DNA of 64,000 nt from Siphonodentalium dalli (taxonomy: Eukaryota > Mollusca > Scaphopoda > Gadilida > Siphonodentaliidae). The notes under the pieces were generated by a model. That model saw only the letters and a program-made list of their open reading frames with translations, made no database searches and was not told the origin of the DNA. Position numbers and translations under genes: made by a program. This document shows positions 1-11,868 of the stretch, in pieces. Positions within the stretch are counted from its first letter, which is position 1; every line of letters begins with the position of its first letter. The stretch is taken from positions 194,398,052 to 194,462,051 of the forward strand of contig CP136067.1 in assembly GCA_032622095.1 (NCBI GenBank), given 5' to 3'.

Positions 1-115
1 GCCGGCAAGCCGGCGAGTTCACAAACTGTTTTCATGCTCGAATCCCAGAATGTACAACTCAACAGGATATGTTTATCTCCTAAATATTCCTTCTGTTGAT
101 GCATGGCGATTTTAA
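1..115. repeat. Dispersed repeat fragment at the window edge
   Basis: The first ~50 bases (GCCGGCGAGTTCACA then CATGCTCGAATCCCAGAAT) recur as a reverse complement at 48914-48962. A longer stretch, including TTTATCTCC, recurs in direct orientation at about 49295-49370. The match is read by eye and interrupted by small gaps. It is probably an end of a mobile element whose remainder lies outside the window; no coding content is visible. Confidence 0.5.
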
Positions 116-2225
116 CAAATATGAATAGTTCTACAACGAACGTCGCCCGTGCCTTTAAACTGACATCGGCGGAAACTAATCCTACCAAAATCGAATCATA
201 TTGTGATGCAGCCAAGCTACTAAATGACGCTCGTGTTTGTGTCTGTACATGTATAATATGTAATTTAACCATGCAGGTAACCATCATTGGTATGACACAC
301 ACGGTCGCGTGTGCTGTTACTGCACGACGCTTCCATTCTCTGCTGGTTGTAATGACACTATACTTTATCATCATTGTGGTTCCAGTCCACTATTGTTTAT
401 CGATAAAAAGCAGTTGTCAATTTGAAGAACTGATTTATTGGTGTTGGTGTAACAGCCCTTGAATTTGGTTGTTGTTATGGCTAAACACGTGCATACTACT
501 AACATATATTATGTGGCTGAGGTACTTCCTCTACAATACAACGGAGAACGTCGTGGAATAATTGTATAGACAGAACACAACACGCATCTTCTTCGAGAAT
601 ATTTTATTGAATGAGTTGCGGACACCGCAAGGATATATTTCACGAAACCGGAGTTTGAGTGAAATGTGACTATGCAACGAGTTCGATAATATATTCTAGA
701 TTATGATGGAAGTTGTGATCTGTATTTATTCCACATCCTTGTGTCGGATATGTTTAATCCATGACTGTGACTATCATTTATACTATATAGATACCCTTTT
801 AATGAAACCCGGTAAAGTTTATCTGAAATAACCCGAAGCGGAACGGTGACGTTACATGTGTATAGTGTGGGGGCAACTGTTCAAAAACTGGTTCCTTGTA
901 TACTTTTTAGCATGTATATTTTCAACATCGGGATGGGTTGTGGTAAATAATTGGACTCTATTTCAATTTTTAATGCCACTTGACCTCCGAATTCAAGATG
1001 GCTGCCGTCATAAGTAAAAATCAGCATATTTTCGAGGAATTTTGCGCATGTTTTTGACCAAATCTACCCCAAATAGCCGCGATATGTCCCCAAATCATCC
1101 GATCCACTTGTATTGTCTTGATGGTTTACTGGTTCAGGCAACGCAGCAGATGTGCGCAGGGAGGTCAGAGTTAACATTATGTGTTGTTTAGCAATTTTCG
1201 TATTTGAAGTCTAGGGCTGATTTAAATGCCGTTTTTCACCATATTGGTACCCTCTCATCTTTTTCGACTTCCGGCTGGATAAAATTGGAATAGATTCCAA
1301 AAAATCCCTCCAAACTTAATAGGTTATGAAAATCATAGTGGCTTTTTTCTACCAAAAAAGTATACAAGATCTACATTTGCCCCACACTATGTATGTACGT
1401 CATCACTCTTGGCATCAACATCAACTCGAAGTAAGTCCGGCTTGTATTCCACTGGTGGTATACATGTATACAACAATATGTATTCAATGGCTGAGATTAT
1501 GTTGTATAAATGAGCCTTTTGCCATAAATAACACCCACACACGTGAAAATAGCATGAAGATACAACTATCTTATTCCAAGCAGGACATTGAAATAATGAT
1601 TTTCTCACAATGAGTCGTGCTGCATGCTTGTCGGAATGCCTATACTAGATTTCATTTTCTGCGCTAACATGCAACTCGTTGACTGACATAAACTGCATGG
1701 AGTGCTCCCAATCGTTCAACTTAGATGTACATACTTTGTGCCTCTATATATTTTTGTGTGCGTATTCAGTAACATCGAAAGAATGTCAGAGGCACCGCTT
1801 CAAACAGTGTACACTCCTTGCATCCACTGTCTGGAATCAGTACGGCTGACTCATGTTTAGACGTTTCCGGTTTGGGCGCAAAGACAGAAACTCGACGGTA
1901 TACAACCGACTAAAATGCTTGATTTTAGATGTTCAGACTGTCGTACCATAATGGAATCTTGGTCGGATATGTTCAGGATATGTTAACAGTGCACAGGAAA
2001 CTAACCAGAGTTATATAATGTCATACTTTGTTAGATTATAGCACAATTGAATCGATAATTTTGTATATTTTTGTGCAAAAATTCGCTTTCAAATCCGTTT
2101 TACAAGTATTTTATCCTTTTAAAATTATAATCTTGCAGGTCATATATAATTCGTAATGTTTATCAAACAATAATCCGTAACCATTTGTCCATTCGGGTGT
2201 GTTGTATAGTAGAAAAACGTATATT
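116..2225. other. AT-rich stretch with no recognisable gene
   Basis: Open frames here are short (up to 119 codons at 103-462) and of low-complexity, cysteine- and hydrophobic-rich composition, as expected of chance frames in AT-rich DNA. I see no domain, splice pattern or repeat array. Confidence 0.5.
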
Positions 2226-2246
2226 TTGGATGGTCATCGACGATTT

Positions 2247-3336
2247 TTTGTGTACGGTTTAGAATGCAGCTAGTGTACGGTTGATCAGCATTTCATGTCC
2301 TAGTTGTGTACGGTTCAGACGTACTGTTTATTGGGTTTCTGTCAGTTCTTTGGCGTATATTTTACAGAAAACCTGTCATTTTTAAGTTTATGAGTTAAAA
2401 TTCATATATATAACAAATGAATGTTTGTTTTCCACAATGCATGCTATTATGAACTCGTTGTTGCTGTGATATTCCGCACAGGGAATGTGACCGTAACGAC
2501 GTGTTCATGGTTATTCCGCACGATTAAGGGACCGATAGAATAAATATTGTGAAATCAGGTAAACAATTCCAAACTTTCTTTCGTCAATATTGTTTTGCGT
2601 TTGGGTGTATATAGTGGTCAGATACGACCGTAAGGATGGAGAGAACACTATACTCGTAAACAAACCGAAGATAAAAATCATAATAATCAACTATTGGTCG
2701 CCCAGTATGCGTGTACACGTAAGGGTGCGTATATAATGGCTGATCGATGGGTCTATATATACGGAGGGATCATCTAAGTGGTTAGCACTTGTCCTCCGAT
2801 CCCTTTAAAATAGCCTATATATGTATTACATGTATTTTATATTAATGTAGAGCAAATACAATATGTTTAAACTACAGACGATGTCTGTCAAGTGCGTCAT
2901 GATTTTGTCAAACAATCAAATACTTTATTCTTTCACCCATTAAACAAATTGCACAAATAAGGAAGATGTTATATAAATAGTCAAGCGGATAGTTAATTCA
3001 TGTCTGTGAACGGTCTTGACACCGTGCGTAATGCGTATAGACCCATCAACCATACGCACCCTTACGCTTTACACAGGTACGTGGACGAGTCTTGAGATAG
3101 GCCTACATAATTATACATATATAATTATGTATAGTAGATAAGCAATTTTATTGTTGCCGGAGTCCAAATCACGAACAAAACAATTAAATTTAGATTTGTC
3201 ACATTTATTATTTATCCAACATCACGTGGTATATCCCAGAGAACGATTTAAAAAGAAAATTAGGTTAGTATTTATCCACACGATTCTGAGATAAACCGTA
3301 CACACAATCACAATCGTTGACATCTAAACCGTACAA
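2247..3336. repeat. Inverted-repeat-bounded segment (TTGTGTACGGTTTAGA ends)
   Basis: A TTGTGTACGGTTTAGA-like motif at about 2247-2263 is repeated near 2273 and 2310 and appears inverted at 3292-3308 and 3323-3336. A second inverted pair lies inside: CGTAAGGGTGCGTAT at 2718-2732 plus ATGGGTCTATA nearby, mirrored at 3036-3066. This looks like a non-autonomous fold-back element. The target duplication is not resolved and there is no coding content. Confidence 0.45.
2765..2880 (+). repeat. Possible LINE/SINE 3' tail repeat
   Basis: It carries CACTTGTCCTCCGATCCC followed by an AT-rich tail ending ATATGTTTAAAC. Related blocks occur inverted at 51615-51715 (GGGATTGGAGGACAAGTGC) and, more diverged, at 22650-22790 and 30440-30510, where AATAAAA follows. 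The repeated order is a pyrimidine-rich CCTCCAATCCC block and then an AATAAA-type tail. It suggests the 3' end of a retrotransposed family, but this is inference from four copies. Confidence 0.4.
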
Positions 3337-3778
3337 TTTTTAACAACACCACCTGTTGAAAAACAGTCACTATATCACGAAAAATGTATGTTAAAGACAA
3401 GTGAAACTTCGTATGTGTCAGAGAAGGTTCCTAGTTCGCGATGGATGTTTTATTTGTTGAATTGCTTTGCTGAAACATTGTGAATACAATCCTAGATGAT
3501 TTATTTTTCTCGATTTTTTCTTTTTTTCACTTTTTACTTGGCATAAACCACGACCGTATCGTCGTATGAAATCATTTTGCGAGCGACTTTCAGTGTACAT
3601 AGAAACAAAATAATACAGAAACAACAACTGACTACATTGCCAATCCAAAAATCCGCGCATAATGTATTTATTAAGCGAAAAAGTGTGCCTACCGCGACAA
3701 CAATAATTCGAGATCCGACGAAACCGGAAACGTCTAAACATGAGTCAGCCGTACTGATTCCAGACAGTGTTGCATCCG
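3337..3778. other. Unassigned sequence before the 4.4-kb transposon
   Basis: A 140-codon plus frame (3577-3999) overlaps a 107-codon minus frame. Neither shows a family I recognise. The plus frame has a basic, Thr/Pro-rich stretch that could be a remnant of an upstream part of the neighbouring transposase, but I cannot support that. Confidence 0.3.
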
Positions 3779-3835
3779 GAGCTGTGGGTTGCGGTGGCCT
3801 TGTGTATCGCGGCCCACCGGCGGGGAAACAACTTT
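3779..3835 (+). repeat. Extra copy of the 4385 terminal repeat
   Basis: It reads TCCGGAGCTGTGGGTTGCGG, then CTTGTGTATCGCGGC and CACCGGCGGGGAAACAA. This matches, in the same orientation, the left end of the element that begins at 4385. It implies an adjacent second insertion, a tandem partial copy or an older, longer version of the element. Confidence 0.55.
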
Positions 3836-4384
3836 CGCCATCGCTCGCGGTTAGATGTAAATTTCACTCAAATAGACAAACGAGTGGGGGTGGCATGAAC
3901 GCCATAATTTGTTTTTATGTACACCAACTCTCTTGGAATTTGAATATAAAAGACTGTTCTCTTTATTGGAAAATGTGGCCAATGTGCAAATTAAAATAGT
4001 TTCATCGTACAAATCTGGCAAGTGTGTGATAACCATCCAGAAAACCTATGCTGTAGATACTTTTCTGAATGCGTGTATATCTCGTTTATACAATGGCACC
4101 AAATCCCAGTTCAATATGCCGACTTTTCAATGAAAAAATCAGACGAACATGCATCGCATATGCAGAAATTATGGTTCGTTTATAGCACCTTTATGGTATG
4201 CATATACCACCCAAAAGTTTTTTTTATGAAATGTATGAAGCGGGTTTTAAATTTACGATTATCTGCTATTTTGCTCAAATTGAACATCGATACTATGCTC
4301 AAACAATGCGGCCGATCACAATCAATCCAAGACCACTTGTATCGTGAATGTAAGTTGTAGAAAAAGAGCGTAACCACTCATGTA

Positions 4385-5462
4385 CCCGGACCTGTGCGTT
4401 GCGATGGACCTGTGTACAACGGCTCACCGGCGGGAAAACAGCGCCAATTCAAGACAAAAGCACTAAAAAAATATTGCATGGATGTCCTATCGAAACAAAG
4501 ATATCAGCAACTGTTGTTGCGGAGCATGAATGGCCTGCATTGTGTGCTGTGTGATGGGAGGGTGTTGAAAGCGGACATGTTCTTCATCACCAAAACAATA
4601 TAACAATTGAATGGTTCTCTCAACCAAATGTCGGCGAGGATGGCAATGTAAGGGTCCATTTCACAGATGCGTGCCATATATTAACGTGTTTCATGACAAA
4701 GTTGTGCACAACCGGCATTGAAACTTTTCAAAAACAGGCCTGTATCGAGGCAGCAACATCACCCCTTACGAAACTTAACGTGGCGCTTATTGTTGACTGA
4801 ATATACAAACAAAGCGTTGCCTTTGCAAGACGTGTGTTTTCTGAGGACGTTGAATAATTTGTGAGAGGAAGGTTTGATGCCGAAGCAGATTTCTATAGCT
4901 TGATATGCAACTGGTTCTACGCCGATGACGAACCTGGAATAAGTGCAGTAGAAAGGTGCGATAGACGACTACGGCTACGGGACTGCATGGTTAATAGCTG
5001 GTTATGCTACGCGCAGATCATTGTTCGATACGAGCATCTCATAACAAGTTCGAAGAACGCTATAAACGTGCCCAAACTACAGCACGAGTATATCGACGGA
5101 AATACAATTCCGAACACTTGATCCAAACAGTCGTGTACGTTTCACAGCGGTCAGAGCTTGGATGTCGAACTTCGCCAACAATCAATTTTGCATGCATTGC
5201 ATATGCGGAAGTTGTTTAAATTTTATAATATTTTGGACAAGCCCGCATTTCGCGTCAGCTTTTTCTAGAATACACGTTTGTCAAAGAAATCTATAACATT
5301 TATTGTATCAAGGATTGCGTCATTCTTTGCACTTATCACAGGTGTTAACATAGAAAAAGACTGATTTCTCGAAAACAACTTGTTTATGGAAAAAAAACTT
5401 ACGCTAACCGGAGGTGACGGTGAGCCGCTATACACAGGGCGACCGCAACGCACAGTTCCGGG
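4385..5462 (+). mobile_element. DNA transposon remnant with ~50-bp TIRs and TGTA duplication
   Basis: The left end starts CCCGGACCTGTGCGTTGCG and contains GGCTCACCGGCGGGAAAAC. The right end (about 5410-5462) is its inverted counterpart, ending CGCACAGTTCCGGG. TGTA lies immediately outside both ends (4381-4384 and 5463-5466), consistent with a 4-bp target-site duplication. Between the ends lies a broken transposase-like frame. The arms are visibly similar but not identical, so this is an old copy. I could not assign the superfamily from termini alone. Confidence 0.6.
4480..5121 (+). pseudogene. Transposase-like pseudogene, two in-frame stops
   Basis: Reading one frame from 4621 to 5121 gives about 165 codons broken by only two stops: TGA at 4798-4800 and TAA at 4855-4857. 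The conceptual product has the blocks RVHFTDACHILTCF, CTTGIE, KQSVAFARRVFSEDVE, MRGRFDAEADF-like text and FYADDEPGISAVERCDRR. From memory, blocks of this kind (TDACH, then VDKQSVAFARR-FSEDV, then DDEPG-S) occur in a large family of uncharacterised transposase-like proteins in corals, molluscs and lancelets. I have not verified this by search. Upstream, another frame (4460-4600) reads NGLHCVLCDGR, which could be the preceding part after a frameshift near 4600. The copy is flanked by inverted repeats, so it is most likely a dead transposase and not a host gene. Confidence 0.55.
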
Positions 5463-5466
5463 TGTA

Positions 5467-7365
5467 AGAAGTGGTGTGAAATATACGTGTAGCAAAGCTG
5501 TGTGAAAACAAATATACATTAGTACAAAAATGGAAATGAATATAAAAAAACAAGGGCCGTGTTTGTATCGATATGGGTGTCCGATATATTAAACGTGTAC
5601 CTATTTATTCTGGGTGCTACGTTTATATAAATAGACTATTACGTGAACATTAAAACAGAATTTATGTGAGTAAATTGGTAAGTTGCCGGATATAGGTACT
5701 CGATATATTTTAGTGTATGTGGGAGGGTGTGTTCTTATACGTGTATGGCGTGTTATTCAATTACATATTTCATCGTTTCGAATTTAATTTTTGAAATGAG
5801 CATATGACAGAAGTAGGTACTTCATATACTGTCTTGAGTGTAAAAGTTGTATATGTTTTAGCCTACATATATATTAAACTTGTACATTAATAACTTAGGA
5901 ACGAGTATGATATCTAATTTTATGTCACACTACAATAGGATATCCGAGTAGCGAAAGCGAAGTTTCTTTGGATCAGTATCGGTACTGACATTTATAAATT
6001 GTATCAAGAACATTACACATTCCTCGCATGACTTGTACCTTGGGGTTGTCAAAGAGTTGTGCCATTTTAAATGTGTTAGGATGAGTCCAGTAATATTTCG
6101 CATAACTTTGGCTCCTGATTATGCACATCAACCCATGGAAGTGTTCATGACAAACACGATACTGCTGATCAGGGTACGCGCTGGACCGAAATTTATTTTT
6201 GCCAACTATTTTGCCAAATGCTATCAGTTACTGCAAAATTGAGTCTTATATTTCGACAAAACTTTTGTTATCGATAGGAAAGCAGGTAATTATTAATAAT
6301 TATGGCCTCTCTACTGTGGTTTATCATCGAACAACAAACCAATTACCGAACAATACGATTGTTGAAGGGTTGCTTCACCAGAAGGTCAAATAAAAAAGAG
6401 GATGATCTATATGTAAACACCACAACAATAAATAATATAGTAATCTCATCGACACTAATGCTATCAGATTAGCTGCAACTCGATAAAGGTGTTAACATCT
6501 CCTAACCTTATAGACCACTAATTGCAATGCTTTCCTGGTATTAATGTCATGAGTGACTAATAGTTTTCTTTCTTGAGAATTTAAAAAGTAAATTGCCAAA
6601 ACTTTTGCCAAATGAAAATTTTGTTGCCAAATATAAATTATTTTTGCCATTAGCAAATTTGGCAAGAATATAATAATACGAATGTTTTTGTTTTCGATGT
6701 CGACGCGTAATTTGGATTGAAAAGTTACGTTCTTTTATAATTACTAGCACCGTAAGTCACAAACAATCAACCACTCTGATTTATGAATCGATCTGAAAAA
6801 TGACCACTGTTCTACAAACCAACATGGTCATTATGAAGTGAATGACGGCCATTCTGGTAGCCATCCGGGCTGTCATTTTGAACTATTCCCGATTAAGTAT
6901 GCGTTTGTTTCGTCTGACATCTTATACCACATTTAAAATTATTCTGCCGAAAATGTTATCTGTGCACAAAAAATTGTATAATGTTTTCAAAAGATTGATA
7001 AAACGCTATTTTCGGGCGTTTTTTTACCAATAAAAAACAGAAAACACACTCCAAAATTTGCTTCTTGGGAAAATTATTGAAAGGTAGATAGTTGTATATG
7101 ATATCAGTCTGTCGTGCTAAAATCACCAACGGACTAGACTAACACTTCTATCATATCAAATATGAATATGATGATAGCTATAACTGGACTAACGTAATTA
7201 TGTATCTTTCAGTATTGTATCTGCGATCTGCATAACAGTGTGTCGCAACAAACAGTTGAATGACTTGCTTCGAATGGTGATGTGGCTTAGAGTCTGATTC
7301 GACGCTAAGTCTTGAGTTCCATCCTTTATTACCCGCACCAGATGGTAATTTATCTCCAATCCTAC
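5467..7365. other. AT-rich stretch without recognisable gene
   Basis: Only short chance frames are visible. A weak local iteration of TTTTGCCAAAT-like words occurs around 6580-6670. Nothing else is supportable. Confidence 0.45.
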
Positions 7366-7369
7366 CAAG

Positions 7370-7605
7370 TTTCGTTCTTCTGTTGCTACAGTATATCGAC
7401 CGACACGAACCGTTTTCCAGATATCTGAATCACATCAATCAGCGGCGGGTGATCAAATTTATGATTAGAACAAAATTCAAGTATATAAAAAACTCAATTT
7501 CGTTATTTGCTGATATGGGGGTCATTGGGAGACATTAATCTTACTCGGATGTCGACGTAACACATTGACTCAAACAAGTAACCAAACACGCTCTATGATA
7601 GGAAA
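7370..7605 (+). repeat. Dispersed ~220-bp repeat, copy 1
   Basis: Shared landmarks in order: a TATCTGAATCA block, ATGATTAGAACAAA, TATATAAAAAACTC, GCTGATATGGGGGTCA, TTAATCTTACTCGGATGTCG, then ACACATT. Copies 2 and 3 follow at 7990-8215 and 9555-9765 in the same orientation. There is no open frame common to the three. Confidence 0.6.
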
Positions 7606-7989
7606 TTGATGTTCACTTAAAATGTTTACTGAATTCAAGCAGTAGAATTTTCAAACTTTTTTTCTTCAAATTTTAGTCTTACCTACCTAAAAAAAAACAC
7701 AATCATTTTACACGTCAACCTTTGATCGGTCTGAATTTATTTTCAAATTGCTGTTTATTCGAGCAAAAAAATATCCAAATATTGAAAACTATGACCAAAT
7801 TAGAAGATGGTGAGGCACCCCAATCCTCTCTTATTGTCCATGTGGCAGTCTCAACATATTATTGGTCTGTTATTTCCTCGCAAACTACCAAAGTTGGGGA
7901 GCAGCTCCCTGTTGCCACGTACCTCCATGTCTCAAATCCCGATATTCGGTTGCTTCCGAATTGCTTTCAATATATCCAACCCATGGACC

Positions 7990-8215
7990 GGCCAGGGAAC
8001 ATCACGTTTCCGGATTTCTTGATCATACCACTCACCGGTGTGTAATTGGAGTTTTTATTATAGCAAATGTCAGCTGTTCAGCTATATGAAAAACCTCGAT
8101 TTCGTAATTAGCTGATGTGGGCCGGAGTCAATGGGAAGTTATCAATCTTACTCGGATATCAAAGTAAACTGATTGTTGACGACTCAGTAAACAAACATCC
8201 TACCAACATCATCTA
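7990..8215 (+). repeat. Dispersed ~220-bp repeat, copy 2
   Basis: This is the more diverged copy. It keeps the ACGTTTCCGGATTTCTTGAT, AACCTCGATTTCGTAATTAG, GCTGATGTGGG and ATCTTACTCGGATATC blocks. The spacing of blocks matches the other two copies. Confidence 0.5.
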
Positions 8216-8511
8216 ACAATCTACCACGCCGAATGATTGGCAAATTCCCAACTGATGCATGGTCCACTTGAGGCTATACATTTTCCGATCATATTCTCGT
8301 GTAAAACTATATATTGGACTTAATTGATTCTGAAATAAGAACATCGTGAACTTTTATACCCGTTATTCTGCTGCATTATTTCACTGAAAGTAACTAGTAA
8401 CGAGTCTTGGTCTGAAAACTACACATTTTTACGGTTGATATCGGTTGGAAATTAAACTAAAAGAACAGTCTCAACCTAAGTTGGGAGGGATCAACCCATT
8501 TGTTCATACGC

Positions 8512-9530
8512 TGGCAAGTTTGCACGGTATGTTTTTGCGGGCATTTCGTCATAGAAAACCACATGGTGCAAGAATATGAACGGAAACGTGCATATAATTA
8601 GTGCCACCGCACACGCTGCGATTAAAATCATAAGTGGGGAAAATCGTAGGAGGAAGCATCCAATGCTGCGCATGCTCACGACAATATCGTAGCCAAATCG
8701 TAGCAATCAAGCACTGTTTGATTTTACCAGGAAAATCGTGGCGTGACCTTGGCAACGCGCGCGATCGTAGCTGTCACATGACCACTGTCGCACTGGTCAT
8801 GTTGTAAATACCACGAAAAGAAAACATTCAAAAATGGCGCAAAGTTTACAAACTTCTTGCACTTACAAAAACGAGGCCACGGGAGATGTGGCGCGACAGT
8901 GAGTGCAGGCCTATACCACATATCAGGCAAGGAGTAGAGGGCTGCCGCAATTGTTGAAATTCAATTGGGGTAGCTGAGCCTGTTGAGTTGACAGGTACAA
9001 AAATGGCAAAATTAAAAACATATTCAATTTCACTTGAACTTTCAACATCAACTTGTTAGTTTAGAACATTGAGATACATGCCATATGTATTTAGTTGCAT
9101 ATACTGCGGAGAATGTGGGATAACATTTTGCTATCATGTGATCGATCACGTTGATAAAATCGTAGGTGCGAACATCGCAGCACCGTAGCGTCTGCGGGCA
9201 AGCTACGATTTTTCCACCTACGATTTTCCCCACTTACGATTTTAATCGTAGCGTCTGCGGTGGCACTAACATGCGACTTTACCAAAGTGTACGACATGAG
9301 AAGTAACATTTATTTATTTCCACTTGTAACGGCGCTGTTGGAATTTGCCTTCAAATACCTGTATGATATTTACAGGCAAATTCCGGTAGCATCGCTATAC
9401 AGGTGGAACTACCGAGATTTTACTTCGCACGTAGTTAGCTGTGGTACATATGCACTTTATGTGCTTGTTTCCGTTCATATTCTGGCACCATATCGTTTTC
9501 TACGACAAAATTCCTGCAAACCATATGGAG
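8512..9530. repeat. Inverted repeat (fold-back) around 8.5-9.5 kb
   Basis: The left arm 8512-8655 (landmarks AAGAATATGAACGGAAACG, TAGTGCCACCGCA, AATCATAAGTGGGGAAAATC) is mirrored on the right. The mirrored pieces are 9214-9270 (CCCCACTTACGATTTTAATC, GCGGTGGCACTA) and 9441-9530 (GTTTCCGTTCATATTCTGGC). The right arm is split by about 170 bases. The words ATCGTAG and CTACGAT are iterated through 8650-9250. This is probably a non-autonomous element with a second insertion in one arm. Confidence 0.5.
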
Positions 9531-9554
9531 GAATTAAAGATATATATAAATACC

Positions 9555-9765
9555 CATCCGACCAAACTCGGAAACGTTTCCGGCTATCTGAATCATATCA
9601 TTGCGCGGCGTGTGATCACAGTTATGATTAGAACAAAAGTCAGATATATAAAAACCTCAATTTGGTTATTGGCTGATGTGGGGGTCATCGGGAAGCCATT
9701 AATCTTACTCGGATGTCGAAGTAAACACATTATTGAACGACTCGTACAAACAACCATCACACGAA
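9555..9765 (+). repeat. Dispersed ~220-bp repeat, copy 3
   Basis: Closest to copy 1: it carries CTATCTGAATCATATCA, TTATGATTAGAACAAAAGTC, GCTGATGTGGGGGTCATC and TTAATCTTACTCGGATGTCG. It directly follows the right arm of the 8.5-9.5 kb inverted repeat. Confidence 0.6.
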
Positions 9766-10706
9766 CCAATATATAATATCAGAAAGGAGAAATCTATTAA
9801 TTTCGCCGGCTATTCTTCGGGCATCGAGATTTGGTTTTGTTTGAGCGAGCAAATACCTCGGAGCCGCGGTATGATTCCTGCGTCGATTTTTCTCTCTATA
9901 TGGGTCGACCTATCGATGGTTATAATGGGGATGGAATATATAGCGAGATAATTCACAAAAAGATGATTATTTCCCGTAATTATGCTTGGCTCATTATTTG
10001 GTAATTAATTAATCTAGTGTATTCACTGTGCAATCTTATCAACGGTCTGACACGTGACCAGGGGACGATAATAGGGCCTCGCACGTGCCTCGTACGTCAG
10101 AATGATAGTAGAGTCCTTAACTGGTCACACAGCGGAACTTCTTAAATGTTTGTCTTTTTTCTTCTCTTTGTTAAATTCTTTTTTGAGATGGTTAAATTGA
10201 TGGGGCTTGAGTCTATCGATTTATGGGACTCGATTTCAATGGTCTGGCGTTCGAACGAGCGAAAAGATTATCAGATAAAAATGGTTATTCAGTCGATCTA
10301 ATGAAAACATTTGTTCCCGTATAATTCCCTTATAATATAAACTCTTACGACTTTTTATTATTATCTTGACTGCGTTTAAAGGCGCGATTGGGATCCCAGC
10401 CAATTACAACAACATATATTAAAACCGTTAGAACTAATTTAAGTTATCACAATTCTACCAGACAAGACTGTTCTTGGAAGTAAATTTTGGATGAATGTGT
10501 TGCCCTCAATTTCAAAGTTGATATTATAGTCCACTCTTACATCTGTAAATTCAATCTATACATATAGGTTTATTCAGTTCATTTTATACCTGCGAGCCAG
10601 TACCAAGTGTAATTTCCAGTATTTACTAATTTAAGGTCGGTGGACGAAAAGACCAGCGTTTATGTTTTACACATGCAGATAAGAATGAAATCATTATAGT
10701 AAATTC
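9766..10706. other. No gene seen
   Basis: AT-rich sequence between repeats with only short chance frames. CACGTG-type words near 10050-10100 are unremarkable. Confidence 0.4.
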
Positions 10707-11184
10707 TTAAAGATGCATCATCTGAATTAACGCTCCCACAAATTACTATTTCATTGGCTTCGGGGGTAAAAATATTTGATTCGAGTCGAGGAACCCACCC
10801 ATCAAAGCTCAAGAGTGATCAGATATCGATTTTTGAAATTTATTATTTGTCATCACCGACAATATTTAGTGGCAGTAAACATTCGTCGAGAAGACGGCCT
10901 CGGACCAAATTGCGGATGAAGATGGACAACTCTAATATCAAGTGACTTTTTTTGGTTTCAGATATTTGACAAACCGCCAAATTTCGTCGAACAAAATGTT
11001 GGTAAATAACAGGTTTTGGGCAATTTTATACTATAGTTGACTGTGGTTAGCATTATTTATGGGCAATTAATCGATTCTGATAACTCAAGCGGCAATTAAA
11101 AAATGTTGTCGTTGTTGTTGTTGTTGTTGTTGTTGTTGGAATCTGACGATATGGGGACCATCAAATCGAATTGAGTACCTTTAA
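10707..11184 (+). mobile_element. TTAA-flanked MITE family 1, copy A
   Basis: Bounded by TTAA at 10707-10710 and 11181-11184. The right end is TTGAGTACCT; the left end is degraded (AGATGCATCATCTGA). The interior shares ATTTGATTCGAGTCGAGGAA, ATATCGATTTTTGAAATTTA and, near the right end, a (GTT)n run at 11110-11136 with the other four copies. TTAA target duplication suggests mobilisation by a piggyBac- or Kolobok-type transposase (inference). There is no coding capacity. Confidence 0.7.
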
Positions 11185-11397
11185 TCTTTATATGACACGT
11201 GACATGAGCAGTATTCCATTGTGAAACGATACACTGCATCAAAATACAGTACGTTATAGTTTTAAAAAAATAAAATGTGCGAGTATTTAATTTACACCTT
11301 CTTGCTTGTAGGATATTTCATTTGTTGTATTATTATATTGATTTACACGAATTGGGATTTTGGGCATAAGCTATAGTTACAACGATTTAGCTCGCCT

Positions 11398-11460
11398 CTC
11401 TCCCCAGAGGGAGATTCAGTTCCACAGAGGGAGATTCAGTTCCCCAGAGGGAGATTCGGT
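11398..11460 (+). repeat. Three tandem 20-bp units (CCCAGAGGGAGATTCAGTTC)
   Basis: Three consecutive copies of CCCAGAGGGAGATTCAGTTC, the second with A for the second C and the last ending CGGTC. It lies just left of an inverted repeat (11535-11790) whose arms share GAGTTCAGTCCCCT. Confidence 0.65.
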
Positions 11461-11534
11461 CTATAATTTCGCACCCTGCCATGGAAAGATCCAATTTGCT
11501 CCTATTCGAGAGATAAGATCTGCGACCCAGAACG

Positions 11535-11790
11535 CTGATATATAATCAAGCTCCATGCAGAGTTCAGTCCCCTACGCAGGATATACCGATGCCAGCACCT
11601 AGACGTAATGTGAAGAAATGTAACATTTATTTATTTGAGACTTTTGTAGGGTACAATTCATTTTTGCATTATTCTGAGAAACTGAACTGTCCAAATTCAA
11701 GTCGGATTTAATTAAGAAAATAGACATGTAGGCAGCGTTCAGACATAGCGTGGCGAGGGGACTGAACTCTGTTTTACAGCTTGCTATATA
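11535..11790. repeat. Small inverted repeat
   Basis: The left part 11535-11580 (GCAGAGTTCAGTCCCCTACG) is mirrored at about 11745-11790 (CGAGGGGACTGAACTCTG, then CTTGCTATATAAT). It looks like a short fold-back element; no target duplication was identified. Confidence 0.45.
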
Positions 11791-11868
11791 ATAACTCATT
11801 TATTGAACATCGATATAGAATAAAATCGGTCTCAATCTGCGTGAGATAGCGCAATTTCCCCCTTTTAT

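Noticed and set aside
103-462. 119-codon ORF
   Set aside because: Composition is typical of chance AT-rich frames, with clustered cysteines from TGT/TGC words and no recognisable domain.
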